Assembly: GCF_019972155.1 (NCBI RefSeq)
Contig: NZ_BOVL01000011.1
Coordinates: 28,120 to 92,119 of the forward strand
From: Bradyrhizobium sp. RD5-C2
GTDB lineage: Bacteria; Pseudomonadota; Alphaproteobacteria; Rhizobiales; Xanthobacteraceae
DNA: 64,000 bases
Direction of reading: 5' to 3'
In this document: positions 8,042 through 16,889 of the stretch, one piece after another
Layout: every line of letters begins with the position of its first letter
How positions within the stretch are numbered: position 1 is the stretch's first letter
Position numbers and translations under genes: made by a program
The notes under the pieces: generated by a model
What the model was told of the DNA's origin: nothing
The model's input: the letters and a program-made list of their open reading frames with translations, nothing else
Database searches by the model: none

Positions 8042-9367
8042 ATGCCGGTCGAAACGAAGAATCTCGAGACGCTCGCCCTGCATGGCGGGTCCTACCGGTC
8101 CGATCCCACGACTGGTGCGGTGGCGGTTCCGATCTATCAGACCACCTCGTTCCAGTTCGAGAACACCGACCATGCCTCGCGGCTGTTCGCGCTGGAAGCG
8201 ATCGGGCAGATCTACACAAGGATCAAGAACCCGACGGCGGACGCCTTCGAGGAACGGCTGGCGGCGCTGGAGGGCGGCGTCGGCGCGCTCGCCGTGGCGT
8301 CGGGCCAGACCGCCTCGGCCTTTGCCATCTTCAACCTCGCGCAGGCCGGCGACAACATCGTCTCTTCGACCGATCTCTATGGTGGCACTTGGACCCTGCT
8401 GTCGCAAACCCTGAAGCAGTTCGGCATCGAGGTGCGGTTCGTCGATCCAACCGATCCCGAGAATTTCCGCCGTGCCACCGATGCGAAGACCCGCGCCTAT
8501 TTTGCGGAAACCCTGCCCAATCCCAAGCTCAACGTGTTCCCGATCAGGGAAGTGGCCGACATTGGCCGCTCGCTCGGAGTGCCGCTGATCCTCGACAACA
8601 CGGCGGTGCCGTTGATCGCACGCCCGTTCGAGCATGGTGCCGCGATCGTGGTCTATTCGACGACGAAGTATATCGGCGGCCATGGCACGTCGATCGGAGG
8701 CGCGATCGTCGACGGCGGCAATTTCGACTGGGCGGCGCATGCCGAGCGCTTTCCGCTGCTGACGCAGCCGGACGCCGCCTATCACGGTGCGATCTGGACG
8801 GAGGCGGCCAAGCCGCTCGGTCCGATCGCCTACATCCTGCGGGCGCGCGTCAAGCTGTTGCGCGATCTGGGCGCCGCGATCGCGCCGCAAAATGCCTTCC
8901 AGTTCATCCAGGGGCTCGAGACGCTGCCGCTGCGGCTGCGCCAGCACAATGAGAATGCCATCAAGGTGGCGGAGTTCCTGGCCAGGCACCCCGGCGTTTC
9001 CCATGTGATCTTCCCGGGATTGCAGGACGGGGAGAATCGCCGCCGCGCCGATACCTATCTGAAAGGCGGCTATGGCGCGCTGGTCGGCTTCGAGTTGAAA
9101 GGTGGTGTCGAGGCTGGTCGCCGGTTCATCGATGCGCTGAAGCTGTTCTATCACGTCGCCAATATCGGCGATGCGCGGTCGCTCGCGATCCATCCGGCCT
9201 CGACCACCCACCAGCAGCTGACCGGTGCGGAGCAAATCGCGGCCGGCGTCACGCCCGGCTACGTGCGGCTTTCGGTCGGGATCGAGCACCCTGACGACAT
9301 CATCGCCGACCTCGTTCAGGCATTGGCCCAGGCCGAGGCAGGCAGCAGCGCCCGCAAGGCGGCGTGA
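8042..9367 (+). CDS. metY: O-acetylhomoserine sulfhydrylase (PLP-dependent)
   Basis: A 441-residue Cys/Met-metabolism PLP enzyme that joins sulfide (or methanethiol) to O-acetylhomoserine to form homocysteine (or methionine). Family landmarks are LALHGGSYRSDPTTGAVAVP, the substrate segment YTRIKNPT, the phosphate-binding area around ASGQTASAFAI, and the PLP lysine in STTKYIGGHG. Length fits MetY (about 430) rather than cystathionine gamma-synthase (about 390). ATG 8042 follows AGGAGAG at 8029-8035; the frame is open upstream to 7700 but without family similarity. It is followed after 30 bases by a MetQ-like protein, probably in one transcript, which joins sulfur import to assimilation. Confidence 0.93.
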   Translation: MPVETKNLETLALHGGSYRSDPTTGAVAVPIYQTTSFQFENTDHASRLFALEAIGQIYTRIKNPTADAFEERLAALEGGVGALAVASGQTASAFAIFNLAQAGDNIVSSTDLYGGTWTLLSQTLKQFGIEVRFVDPTDPENFRRATDAKTRAYFAETLPNPKLNVFPIREVADIGRSLGVPLILDNTAVPLIARPFEHGAAIVVYSTTKYIGGHGTSIGGAIVDGGNFDWAAHAERFPLLTQPDAAYHGAIWTEAAKPLGPIAYILRARVKLLRDLGAAIAPQNAFQFIQGLETLPLRLRQHNENAIKVAEFLARHPGVSHVIFPGLQDGENRRRADTYLKGGYGALVGFELKGGVEAGRRFIDALKLFYHVANIGDARSLAIHPASTTHQQLTGAEQIAAGVTPGYVRLSVGIEHPDDIIADLVQALAQAEAGSSARKAA

Positions 9368-9397
9368 TCGCATTTGGTAAATCGAAACAGGATTGAG

Positions 9398-10198
9398 ATG
9401 ATGAAGACATTGTTGCGCCTGGCGCACGCGGCAGGCGTTCTCCTTGCCCTGACGGCGAGTGCCGTCGCCGATGAACCCCTCAAGATCGCGACCAGCGCCG
9501 GTCCGGTCGGCCAACTCGCGGCGTTCGCCGCCAAGCTGGCCAAGGACAAGGGACAGGACATCAAGGTCGTCGAGCTGTCCGACTGGGTCGCCTTGAACGA
9601 GGTGGTCAACAGCGGCGACGTCGACGCCAACCTGTTCCAGCACGGCACTTATCTTGCGATCCAGAACAAGCAGCGCGGCTTCAATCTGGTCCAGGTCGAC
9701 AAGGTCGGCGTGATCGCGCCGGTCGGGCTGTTCTCGAAGAAGATCAAGTCACTCGACGAGATCAAATCCGGTGACAGCGTCGCGATCCCGAACGAGCCGC
9801 TCAACGGCGCACGTGGATTGATCCTGCTCGAGCGGGCCGGCCTGATCAAGCTGACGCCGGGCAAGGGCTTCGCGGTGAGCCGGTTCGACGTCATCAAGAA
9901 CCCCAGGAATCTGAAGATCGTCGAGCTTGATCCGGCGCAGACCTATCGCTCGCTCGACGACGTCACGCTCGCACTCGTCAACATCACCTATTTGATCCCC
10001 GCGGGCGGCGATCCCAAATCGGCGCTGCTGATTGATCGCACGGTGGATGACGGACTCGTGCTGCGCTTCACGGCGCGGCCGGACAAGAAGGATGATCCGC
10101 GCCTGAAGGCCTTCATCCAGGTCTTCGACTCGCCCGAGGTGAAGAAATTCATCGAGGACAAGCTGCCGGCGTTCATTCCGGCCGGCTTCAGCAGCTAA
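9398..10198 (+). CDS. Second MetQ/NlpA-family substrate-binding protein
   Basis: A 266-residue periplasmic binding protein with signal peptide (ending ALTASAVADEP). Conserved NlpA-family segments include KIATSAGPVGQLAAF, NLFQHGTYL, IPNEPLNGARGLILL and the late LALVNITYLIPAG. It differs clearly from the copy at 5414, so the two probably bind different sulfur compounds while sharing the single MetNI pair. ATG 9398 is followed at once by ATG 9401, and ACAGGA is 6 bases upstream. Co-transcription with metY is likely. Confidence 0.9.
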   Translation: MMKTLLRLAHAAGVLLALTASAVADEPLKIATSAGPVGQLAAFAAKLAKDKGQDIKVVELSDWVALNEVVNSGDVDANLFQHGTYLAIQNKQRGFNLVQVDKVGVIAPVGLFSKKIKSLDEIKSGDSVAIPNEPLNGARGLILLERAGLIKLTPGKGFAVSRFDVIKNPRNLKIVELDPAQTYRSLDDVTLALVNITYLIPAGGDPKSALLIDRTVDDGLVLRFTARPDKKDDPRLKAFIQVFDSPEVKKFIEDKLPAFIPAGFSS

Positions 10199-10226
10199 AC
10201 GCGCGTCCGTTCACGGCGGATCGGGT

Positions 10227-10263
10227 GCTGCCCTGTCTCTTCAGTACGGGAGAGCAGGGCAGC
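10227..10263 (+). terminator. Hairpin after the metY operon
   Basis: GCTGCCCTGTCTC pairs with GAGAGCAGGGCAGC (one bulged G) around a 10-base loop, starting 28 bases after the binding-protein stop. The stem is strong, but no T-run follows, so termination is probable rather than certain. Confidence 0.45.
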
Positions 10264-10409
10264 GAGTTCGGCACACTGGTTGCGGATGTCGGGGAAATGT
10301 GGACAGGCGGCCACGTCGAGAACGTTGGCCGCGTGTGTCTTCAGCAAGTGTCTTGGCTCAGCTGAAACCGCAGCACGCGCTGTGCGCGGCCAGCGCGCTG
10401 TCGGCTCAA

Positions 10410-10553
10410 CTAGCCATGCGGCCCGAACAGGAACAGCTCGTGCAGATCGCGCTGTCCATCGGGATTTGCGGCGCGGGCGCGCTTCCTGCGCCACCGCTGC
10501 AGCTGTCGGGTCATGCGACTGAGGGAGTGAAGCCAAGAGGATGCGTGACGCAT
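10410..10553 (-). CDS. Possible small basic protein, 47 residues
   Basis: The reason to list this ORF is its start: ATG 10553 is preceded by a perfect GGAGG with only four T residues between. The product begins MRHASSWLHSLSRMTR, continues with a very basic stretch (QRWRRKRARA) and ends LFLFGPHG. An amphipathic basic N-terminal part is plausible. I recognise no family, and there is no supporting neighbour. It could be chance or a remnant in a decaying region. Confidence 0.3.
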   Translation of the reverse strand: MRHASSWLHSLSRMTRQLQRWRRKRARAANPDGQRDLHELFLFGPHG

Positions 10554-11043
10554 AAAACCTCCGTCGAATAGTCGTCCTGTTAAAATAGCACGTCTTTGCC
10601 CAGCTCGAACGCGAACCATGATCGACGCGTCCAGTTTGCAATCAATGAGTCGAACCATGCCCGTTCTATGGAACGGTAGCTTCGCCTGCCGAGCCGACAA
10701 CGGAAATTCATTCTCGGAGCTATCGCCGATCAGCGACGGCATCTCGATCTGAGCGGCGCTCGCGGAGCGAGGGCCGCGTGAGTGCGCCACATCGAACGAC
10801 GAGAGCTGGTCTGCCGCACGCTCTATCGTTGCGTCTCGGCGCTCGTGGGCGGTGGCTTGTACCGCGCATCTCGCCCGATCACCGTCCAGCACCGGTCCGA
10901 CGTTCGGCACGAACGGATCGGCAGCTGCTGCTCCGATAAACCGGCCTGAGCAGCTTGAGCGATGCGTGAGGTGCGACCCGAGCGCGGGGCGCCCTGCGGC
11001 GAGGACGGTTGACAGGGGGGAGCGGTCACTTTAATCACCTGAC

Positions 11044-11061
11044 TAATTAATCAATTAATTA
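11044..11061. promoter_or_regulatory. AT-only palindrome
   Basis: TAATTAAT and ATTAATTA form a perfect 8+2+8 inverted repeat with spacer CA, in an otherwise GC-rich surrounding. It lies about 400 bases upstream of the IclR remnant. The sequence would suit a dimeric regulator operator, or a promoter region for either strand. No adjacent gene start makes its role clear. Confidence 0.3.
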
Positions 11062-11450
11062 AGGTCTGAAACCCTAGGGAAAGAATCCGCCTGATGCCGG
11101 CCGGCCGTCGAAATCCGAAGCTGCTTGCCCCGCGCGGTCGCGGCTTCACTGGGCTGGAAGACCAGGCGCCCGTCGGCGCCATGCAGATCGGCCTCGAACA
11201 GGGCGGAAATGGCGTCGTCCAGCATGCCGCATTCGTTGCCGCTCGGGCATGGCATAGCGCCGGCTCGATCCTCACGGGCGGCGACGCGGCGTGCCCCGAT
11301 CGCTGCCTTCAGATTCCGCATGCAGTTCCGTTCACGCGTGCGCCGCTCGGCGTTGCGCGCTTGACAGCGATGTCGCGGATCGGCGCGGCCTGCCCGAACC
11401 AGGGTGGGCTTCATTCACCCGTACGACAAATGAGGAGTGAGGCGTAAACG

Positions 11451-11873
11451 ATGGGACGTCGATCTGAAGTATTGATGGCGCAAGACACCGCCGGCACGGA
11501 CAACCGGCGCGTGATACAGGTGGTATCGCGCGCATTCGACATCGTGCGTTGCTTCGAAGGTCGAAGCATACGCCTGGGCAATCGCGACATCGCCGATCGC
11601 TGCGGTCTTCCCCGATCGACGGTCTCCCGTCTCACCTTGACCCTCACCCAGATCGGTCAGTTGATCTACCTGCCGCAAGAGCAGAAATATGCTCTCGGCC
11701 CGCACGCCGCCGCGCCGAGCGTCCCGTTGTTCGCCGAGGGCTGCGACAAGCCCGCCTGCGCCGACGAGCGGGAGCGCGAGACGGCGCAACCGCCGATGCT
11801 GATCAACGCGCGCTATTTCGAAGATCAGCGCAAGCCGGTTGCCGCCCCGCTTTCGGTCACGCCACACCGCTGA
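11451..11873 (+). pseudogene. IclR-family transcriptional regulator remnant
   Basis: The 140-codon frame opens with a good IclR winged-helix domain: RVIQVVSRAFDIVRCFEG, then the recognition helix region CGLPRSTVSRL, up to YALGPHA. IclR proteins then carry a ligand domain of about 170 residues, but here only a short unrelated-looking stretch follows, ending with VAAPLSV, which resembles the last strands of the family (often IAAPIF or similar). This pattern suggests an internal deletion with frame changes, leaving the DNA-binding part and a scrap of the C-terminus. It points at the beta-oxidation genes 98 bases downstream and could once have controlled them. The DNA-binding domain might still be made, so activity cannot be excluded. 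Confidence 0.7.
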
Positions 11874-11971
11874 CGCCTCGGTTTGTTCCGGGGCAGAAGA
11901 CGCAGCGCAAGCGGTCGGGACCAATCGGCACGGGCTCACAGTGAAGAAACATCCAAAGTAGAGGGAAACGC

Positions 11972-13222
11972 ATGTCTGAAGCATACATCATTGACGCGGT
12001 CCGCACGCCGCGCGGCATCGGCAAGCCGGGCAAGGGTGCGCTGTCGCATCTGCATCCGCAGCAACTGGCGGCAACCGTGCTCGGCGCGCTCAAGGAGCGC
12101 AACAAGCTCGATACGTCGACCGTCGATGACATCATCTGGTCGACCTCGACCCAGGAAGGCAAGCAGGGCGGCGATCTCGGACGCATGTCGGCCCTTGCGG
12201 CCGGCTACGACATCAACGCCAGCGGCACGACGCTGGATCGCTTCTGCGGCGGCGGCATCACGTCGGTGAACCTCGCGGCAGCATCCGTGATGTCGGGGAT
12301 GGAGGATTGCGTCATCGCCGGCGGCACCGAGATGATGAGCTATCAGCAGACCCTCGCAGCCGAGCGCTCCAAGGCGGGGCAGCCGGCGCGGATGATGGGT
12401 TCGGGCAATCCGGCGCTCGACGAGATTCACCCGCAGTCGCACCAGGGCGTGTGCGGCGACGCCATCGCCACGCGTGAGGGGATCAGCCGGGAAGCCTGCG
12501 ATGCGCTGGCGCTGGTCAGCCAGCAGCGCGCCAAGCGGGCGATCGATGAAGGCCGCTTCGCCAAGTCGGTGATCCCGGTCCTCAACGACGACGGCAGCGT
12601 CGCCCTCGGTCGTGAAGAATTCCCGCGCCCCGAGACCACGGCCGAAGGCCTTGCCTCGCTGAAGCCGAGCTTCGAGCAGCTTGCCGATTTCGATCTCGGC
12701 AACGGCACGACGTTCAAGAAGCAGATCCAGCGCCGTTACCCGGATCTCGAGTGGAAGGGCGTGCATCATGCCGGCAACAGCTCGGGCGTGGTGGACGGCG
12801 CCGCGGCGGTGCTGATCACGTCGAAGGAATATGCCCAGAAGCACGGCCTCAAGCCGCGCGGACGCATCGTGGCCTATGCCAATCAGGGTGATGATCCGAC
12901 GCTGATGCTCAATGCCCCCGTTCCGGCGGCCAAGAAGGTTCTCGCCAAGGCCGGCCTGACCAAGAACGACATCGACGTCTGGGAGATCAACGAGGCCTTC
13001 GCAGTCGTCGCCGAGAAGTTCATCCGCGATCTCGACCTGAATCGCGAGAAGGTCAACATCAATGGCGGCTCGATCGCGCTCGGCCACCCGATCGGCGCGA
13101 CCGGATCGATCCTGATCGGCACGGCGCTCGACGAGCTCGAGCGCAGTGGCGGACGTTATGGTCTCGTCACCATGTGCGCCGCCGGCGGCATGGCGCCGGC
13201 CATCATCATCGAACGCATCTGA
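11972..13222 (+). CDS. Acetyl-CoA C-acyltransferase (thiolase)
   Basis: A 416-residue thiolase that cleaves 3-ketoacyl-CoA with CoA, or condenses two acetyl-CoA. The acyl-accepting cysteine is in the segment LDRFCGGGITS, the histidine region is NGGSIALGHPIGATG, and the second catalytic cysteine is in TMCAAGGMAPA. AGAGGGAAA precedes ATG 11972. It heads a set with an SDR dehydrogenase and an enoyl-CoA hydratase (gaps of 18 and 25 bases), so degradation of a fatty acid or a side chain is more likely than biosynthesis. The preferred chain length cannot be read from sequence. Confidence 0.93.
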   Translation: MSEAYIIDAVRTPRGIGKPGKGALSHLHPQQLAATVLGALKERNKLDTSTVDDIIWSTSTQEGKQGGDLGRMSALAAGYDINASGTTLDRFCGGGITSVNLAAASVMSGMEDCVIAGGTEMMSYQQTLAAERSKAGQPARMMGSGNPALDEIHPQSHQGVCGDAIATREGISREACDALALVSQQRAKRAIDEGRFAKSVIPVLNDDGSVALGREEFPRPETTAEGLASLKPSFEQLADFDLGNGTTFKKQIQRRYPDLEWKGVHHAGNSSGVVDGAAAVLITSKEYAQKHGLKPRGRIVAYANQGDDPTLMLNAPVPAAKKVLAKAGLTKNDIDVWEINEAFAVVAEKFIRDLDLNREKVNINGGSIALGHPIGATGSILIGTALDELERSGGRYGLVTMCAAGGMAPAIIIERI

Positions 13223-13240
13223 TCGCGAAAGGAACTTGCC

Positions 13241-14023
13241 ATGAAACTCGATTCATCGGTCGCCGCCGTCGTTACCGGCGGCGCTTCCGGCCTCGGCGCA
13301 GCCACCTCGCGGGCGCTCGCGGCGCAAGGCGTCAAGGTCGCGATCTTCGACTTCAACGAAGAAAAGGGCGAAGCCATCGCCAAGGAAATCGGCGGCGTGT
13401 TCTGCAAGGTCGACGTCACCTCCGACGAGCAGGTCGATGCGGGCTTCGCCAAGGCCCGCGCGGCCCACGGCCAGGAGCGCATCCTGGTGAACTGTGCAGG
13501 CACCGGCAATGCGGTGAAGACCGCCGGCCGGGACAAGAAGACCGGCGAACCCACCCACTTCCCGATCGACGCCTTCAACCGCATCATCCAGATCAACCTT
13601 GTCGGCACCTTCCGCTGCATCGCCAAGTCGGCGAAGGGCATGCTGTCGCTGGCACCGTTGGAGCACGGCGAGCGCGGCGCGGTCGTCAACACGGCGTCGG
13701 TCGCGGCCGAGGACGGCCAGATGGGGCAGGCGGCTTATTCAGCGTCGAAGGCCGGCGTCGTCGGCATGACCTTGCCGATCGCGCGCGACCTGATGGCCGA
13801 TGGCATCCGCGTCAACACCATCCTGCCGGGCATCTTCAACACGCCGCTGCTGCAGGGCGCCCCGGAGAACGTCAAGGCCGCGCTCAGCGCCTCGGTGCCG
13901 TTCCCGAAGCGTCTCGGCATGCCGGAGGAATATGCCCAGCTGGCGCTGACCATGATCACCAATGGCTACTTCAACGGTGAAGACGTTCGCCTCGATGGCG
14001 CCATTCGCATGGCCCCGCGCTGA
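13241..14023 (+). CDS. SDR-family 3-hydroxyacyl-CoA dehydrogenase
   Basis: A 260-residue short-chain dehydrogenase/reductase. The cofactor motif TGGASGLG is near residue 13, the acidic residue after strand 2 (IFDFNEE) favours NAD over NADP, NCAGTG follows strand 4, and the catalytic YSASK is near residue 167. The overall pattern, including the long insert after the NAG motif and the ending DGAIRMAPR, is that of the type-2 3-hydroxyacyl-CoA dehydrogenases (HSD17B10-like). It lies between thiolase and hydratase genes, which supports the 3-hydroxyacyl-CoA oxidation step. Confidence 0.9.
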   Translation: MKLDSSVAAVVTGGASGLGAATSRALAAQGVKVAIFDFNEEKGEAIAKEIGGVFCKVDVTSDEQVDAGFAKARAAHGQERILVNCAGTGNAVKTAGRDKKTGEPTHFPIDAFNRIIQINLVGTFRCIAKSAKGMLSLAPLEHGERGAVVNTASVAAEDGQMGQAAYSASKAGVVGMTLPIARDLMADGIRVNTILPGIFNTPLLQGAPENVKAALSASVPFPKRLGMPEEYAQLALTMITNGYFNGEDVRLDGAIRMAPR

Positions 14024-14048
14024 GCTACGGCAACAGGAGACGAAAGCG

Positions 14049-14816
14049 ATGTCTGAAGAAACTCCGGTCCTGACTGAAGTCCGCGGACCTATTCTGATCA
14101 TCACGCTGAACCGGCCGGAAGCCAAGAACGCGGCTAACCTCGCCCTCTCCAAGGGCGTGGCCGCGGCGATCGACCGGCTCGACGCCGACGATGCCCTCAG
14201 CGTCGGCATCATCACCGGTGCTGGCGGCACATTCTGCTCGGGCATGGACCTCAAGGGGTTCCTCAAGGGCGAGCGGCCGTCGATCCCCGGCCGTGGCTTC
14301 GCCGGCCTCACCGAGGCGCCGCCGAAGAAACCGCTGATCGCGGCCGTCGACGGTTACGCGCTCGCTGGCGGGATGGAGATCGCGCTGTCGTGCGACATGA
14401 TCGTCGCCAACCGCAACGCCAAGTTCGGGATCCCCGAGGTGAAGCGCGGGCTAGCTGCCGCGGCCGGCGGGCTGATCCGCATGCCGCGCCAGATGCCGTT
14501 CCGCGTGGCGATGGAGTTCGCATTGACAGGCGAGTTCTTCGGCGCACCGCGCGCCTACGAGCTCGGCATCATCAATCGCGTGACCGATGGCCCGGCGCTC
14601 GACGCCGCGCTCGAGCTTGCCGCCGCGATCGGCGCCAATGGCCCGCTCGCGGTCAAGGCATCCAAGCAGGTGATCGTAGAATCCAGGCTCTGGCCGGAAG
14701 ACCAGATGTGGAAGAAGCAGCAAGAGATCGTCGCTCCCGTCTTCGTATCCGAAGATGCCCGCGAGGGTGCGGCGGCCTTTGCAGAAAAACGCGCGCCGAA
14801 CTGGAAGGGCAAGTAA
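14049..14816 (+). CDS. Enoyl-CoA hydratase (crotonase family)
   Basis: A 255-residue crotonase-fold enzyme. The oxyanion-hole segments are GAGGTFCSGMDLKGF (about residues 58-72) and GYALAGGMEIALSCD (about 102-116). The N-terminus ILIITLNRPEAKNA is typical. ATG 14049 is preceded by AGGAGACGAAAGCG; an earlier frame opening at 13962 overlaps the SDR gene and was rejected. In the catalytic region EVKRGLAAAAGGL the usual glutamate pair cannot be confirmed by eye, so an isomerase or other crotonase activity is possible. Operon context favours hydration of 2-enoyl-CoA. Confidence 0.9.
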   Translation: MSEETPVLTEVRGPILIITLNRPEAKNAANLALSKGVAAAIDRLDADDALSVGIITGAGGTFCSGMDLKGFLKGERPSIPGRGFAGLTEAPPKKPLIAAVDGYALAGGMEIALSCDMIVANRNAKFGIPEVKRGLAAAAGGLIRMPRQMPFRVAMEFALTGEFFGAPRAYELGIINRVTDGPALDAALELAAAIGANGPLAVKASKQVIVESRLWPEDQMWKKQQEIVAPVFVSEDAREGAAAFAEKRAPNWKGK

Positions 14817-14836
14817 GGCGTCGCTCGTTTCGATGA

Positions 14837-14880
14837 CGGAGCGCCGGTTTTGAAGCAGAACCGGCGCTCCGAATTTTTTT
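14837..14880 (+). terminator. Rho-independent terminator
   Basis: A perfect 13-base-pair stem (14837-14849 with 14859-14871, core GGAGCGCCGGTT) with a 9-base loop is followed by AATTTTTTT. It lies 21 bases after the enoyl-CoA hydratase stop and should end the thiolase-SDR-hydratase transcript, so the acyl-CoA dehydrogenase beyond it needs its own promoter or read-through. Confidence 0.92.
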
Positions 14881-14939
14881 GTCAGTGCTTCGGCACACGC
14901 CGGCCGGTTTCCATGCCGCTTGAGAGCGCTATTTGGTGA

Positions 14940-16103
14940 ATGATGCGCAACTTTACCGAAGACCAGGTCATCTTCCGCGACTCCTACCGCAAGCTCCTCG
15001 CCAGCGAGATCGCGCCTCATATGGAGGCGTGGCGGGAGGCTGGCATCGTCGACCGCAGCGCGTTCAAGAAGGCCGGCGACCTCGGCTTCCTGATGATCTG
15101 GCCCGAGGAGAAATACGGCGGGATGGGCGATGAGGACTTCCGCTATGAGCAGATCATCATCGAGGAGACCGCGCGCTCCGGCTGCAAGGGCTGGTTCAAC
15201 ACGCTGCACAGCCGCCTGGTCGGCTCCTATTTCAAGCGCTTCGGCACCGAAGAGCAGCGCGGCCGCTTCCTCCCGAAATGCGTCAGCGGCGAGACCATCC
15301 TGGCGATCGCGATGACCGAGCCCGGCGCAGGCTCGGACCTCGCAGGCATGCGGACGACGGCGGAAGACAAGGGCGATCATTTCCTGCTCAATGGCTCGAA
15401 GACCTATATTTCCAACGGCATCAATTCCGACGTCGTGATCGTGGCCGCCAGGCTCGCAGGCGCCGAGAAGAAACACGCCATGGTGCTCTTGATCGTCGAG
15501 CGCGGCATGGAGGGCTTCGAGCGCGGCCGCAATCTCAAGAAGATGGGCATGCCGGCGCAGGACACCGCCGAGCTGTTCTTCCAGAACGTGAAGGTACCCA
15601 AGGCCAACGTGCTGGGAGAACCGGGCAGGGGCTTCTACTATCTGATGGAAGGCCTTGCCGAGGAGCGGCTGATCTCCGCGGTCGGATCGATCGCCAACGG
15701 CCGCAAGGCGTTTGACATCACGCGCGCTTACGTGATGGATCGCAAGCTGTTCGGAAAGCCGCTCGCCGAACAGCAGAATACCCAGTTCCGCATGGCGGAG
15801 ATGGATGCCGAAATCGACCTCGTGCAGGTCTATGTCGATCACTGCGTGGCCGAGCACAACGCGGGACGCCTGACCAGCAATATGGGCGCCAAGGCCAAGA
15901 TGATGTCGTCGGAAGTCGAGTGGAAGATGCTCGACCTCGGCGTGCAGCTGCACGGCGGCGCTGGCTACATGGATGAATATCCGATCAGCCGGATGTTCAC
16001 CGACGCGCGCGTCAATCGGATCCTGGCGGGAAGCTCCGAGGTGATGCGGCTGATCATCGGCCGCGATGTTTTCTCGGAGCACTACAAGAGCATTCTGGAC
16101 TAG
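14940..16103 (+). CDS. Acyl-CoA dehydrogenase
   Basis: A 387-residue FAD enzyme that makes the 2,3-double bond of an acyl-CoA and passes electrons to electron-transfer flavoprotein. Signature segments are MTEPGAGSDLAGM (FAD/substrate contact), QNTQFRMAEM and the C-terminal RILAGSSEVMRLIIGRD that binds the FAD of the neighbour subunit. Two ATGs (14940, 14943) are in tandem. It follows a strong terminator by about 60 bases, so it is in the same pathway but likely a separate transcript. The C-terminal partner gene on the other strand is a GntR/FCD regulator. Confidence 0.92.
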   Translation: MMRNFTEDQVIFRDSYRKLLASEIAPHMEAWREAGIVDRSAFKKAGDLGFLMIWPEEKYGGMGDEDFRYEQIIIEETARSGCKGWFNTLHSRLVGSYFKRFGTEEQRGRFLPKCVSGETILAIAMTEPGAGSDLAGMRTTAEDKGDHFLLNGSKTYISNGINSDVVIVAARLAGAEKKHAMVLLIVERGMEGFERGRNLKKMGMPAQDTAELFFQNVKVPKANVLGEPGRGFYYLMEGLAEERLISAVGSIANGRKAFDITRAYVMDRKLFGKPLAEQQNTQFRMAEMDAEIDLVQVYVDHCVAEHNAGRLTSNMGAKAKMMSSEVEWKMLDLGVQLHGGAGYMDEYPISRMFTDARVNRILAGSSEVMRLIIGRDVFSEHYKSILD

Positions 16104-16141
16104 CTCTTCAGCGCAGCAAGCAATCTAGCTCCGGTCGCGCG

Positions 16142-16819
16142 CTACCCGCGTGCCTGCCGCAGCGGCTCGCGCGCGTATTCCTTCGAGCGCATCAATGCGT
16201 CGACGAAGATCGGCTCCCAGGAGCGGATGTGGCTGCGAAGCAGGGTCGGCAGCGCCTCGGTGTCGCCTGCGAGCGCGAGCTCGATTAGCCGGTAGTGCTC
16301 AGGCACCGAGGCCTGCTGCCGCTCGAGGCCGGCACGTGAGCTAATGCCGTAGAGCCGCATCTTGTCGCGCAGGCCCATCACCATGTCGGTCAAGAGCTCG
16401 TTGCCGGCGGCGGCGATGAACGCGCGATGATAGTTGCGGTCGGCTTCGAGATAGAGCTGGACGTCATCGGTCTCTACGGCCTTGGCGATCTCATCGGCCC
16501 AGCCGCGCACGGCTGGTAGATCCTCTGGAGGATTGGCGGCGACCAGCACGGCGGCGTGCAGCTCCAGCACCTCGCGCATGTCGAACAAATTGCGCAGCTC
16601 GGCCAGCGACGGCTCCACCACCTTGAAGCCGCGGTTGCGCATCGGCTCGACCAGACCGCCGCGGCTGAGCTCGAGCAGTGCTTCGCGCACCGGCGTCGAG
16701 GAGACGCCGAGGCTCGCCGCGAGCGACGGCACCGAATACATCGTGCCGGGAAGGCTCTGCCCGGAAATGATCTCGGCGCGCACCCGCTGCAGCACCTGTT
16801 CACGCAAATTCTGGTCCAT
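16142..16819 (-). CDS. GntR-family transcriptional regulator (FCD domain)
   Basis: A 225-residue regulator. The winged-helix part is in the first 75 residues (RVRAEIISGQSLPG, then SLGVSSTPVREAL, the standard GntR recognition helix). The rest is an all-helical FCD ligand domain with RNYHRAFIAAAGNELL and RSHIRSW, whose histidines and aspartates usually bind a metal and a small carboxylic acid. It is divergent from the molybdopterin oxidoreductase-AtoE pair and convergent with the acyl-CoA dehydrogenase, so the oxidoreductase/transporter operon is the best target. The candidate operator between the two start sites is listed separately. Confidence 0.92.
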   Translation of the reverse strand: MDQNLREQVLQRVRAEIISGQSLPGTMYSVPSLAASLGVSSTPVREALLELSRGGLVEPMRNRGFKVVEPSLAELRNLFDMREVLELHAAVLVAANPPEDLPAVRGWADEIAKAVETDDVQLYLEADRNYHRAFIAAAGNELLTDMVMGLRDKMRLYGISSRAGLERQQASVPEHYRLIELALAGDTEALPTLLRSHIRSWEPIFVDALMRSKEYAREPLRQARG

Positions 16820-16889
16820 GGGTGGTCGCGCCGCCTCTCGTTCCGAGCTTCGATTCGTCCCTGATTATTACTTAGCCTTGACGCGGCTG

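Larger units (their letters stand above)
10199..11450. other. Gene-poor stretch of about 1.25 kb
   Basis: Apart from the hairpin, one small ORF and a palindrome listed separately, I find no gene I can recognise here. Open frames exist on both strands (for example minus 10195-10641, minus 10410-10910, minus 11055-11414), but they are rich in Arg/Ala, lack domain motifs and mostly lack ribosome sites. The last one contains a slightly more protein-like stretch ending SFPRVSDLN. The region borders a decayed IclR gene, so it may hold remnants of lost genes. Confidence 0.5.

Noticed and set aside
8018..9643. Open frame of 541 codons on the minus strand
   Set aside because: It mirrors metY and the second MetQ; composition and lack of motifs show a shadow.
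14451..16082. Open frame of 543 codons on the minus strand
   Set aside because: It lies antisense to the hydratase and acyl-CoA dehydrogenase genes, with no recognisable protein features.
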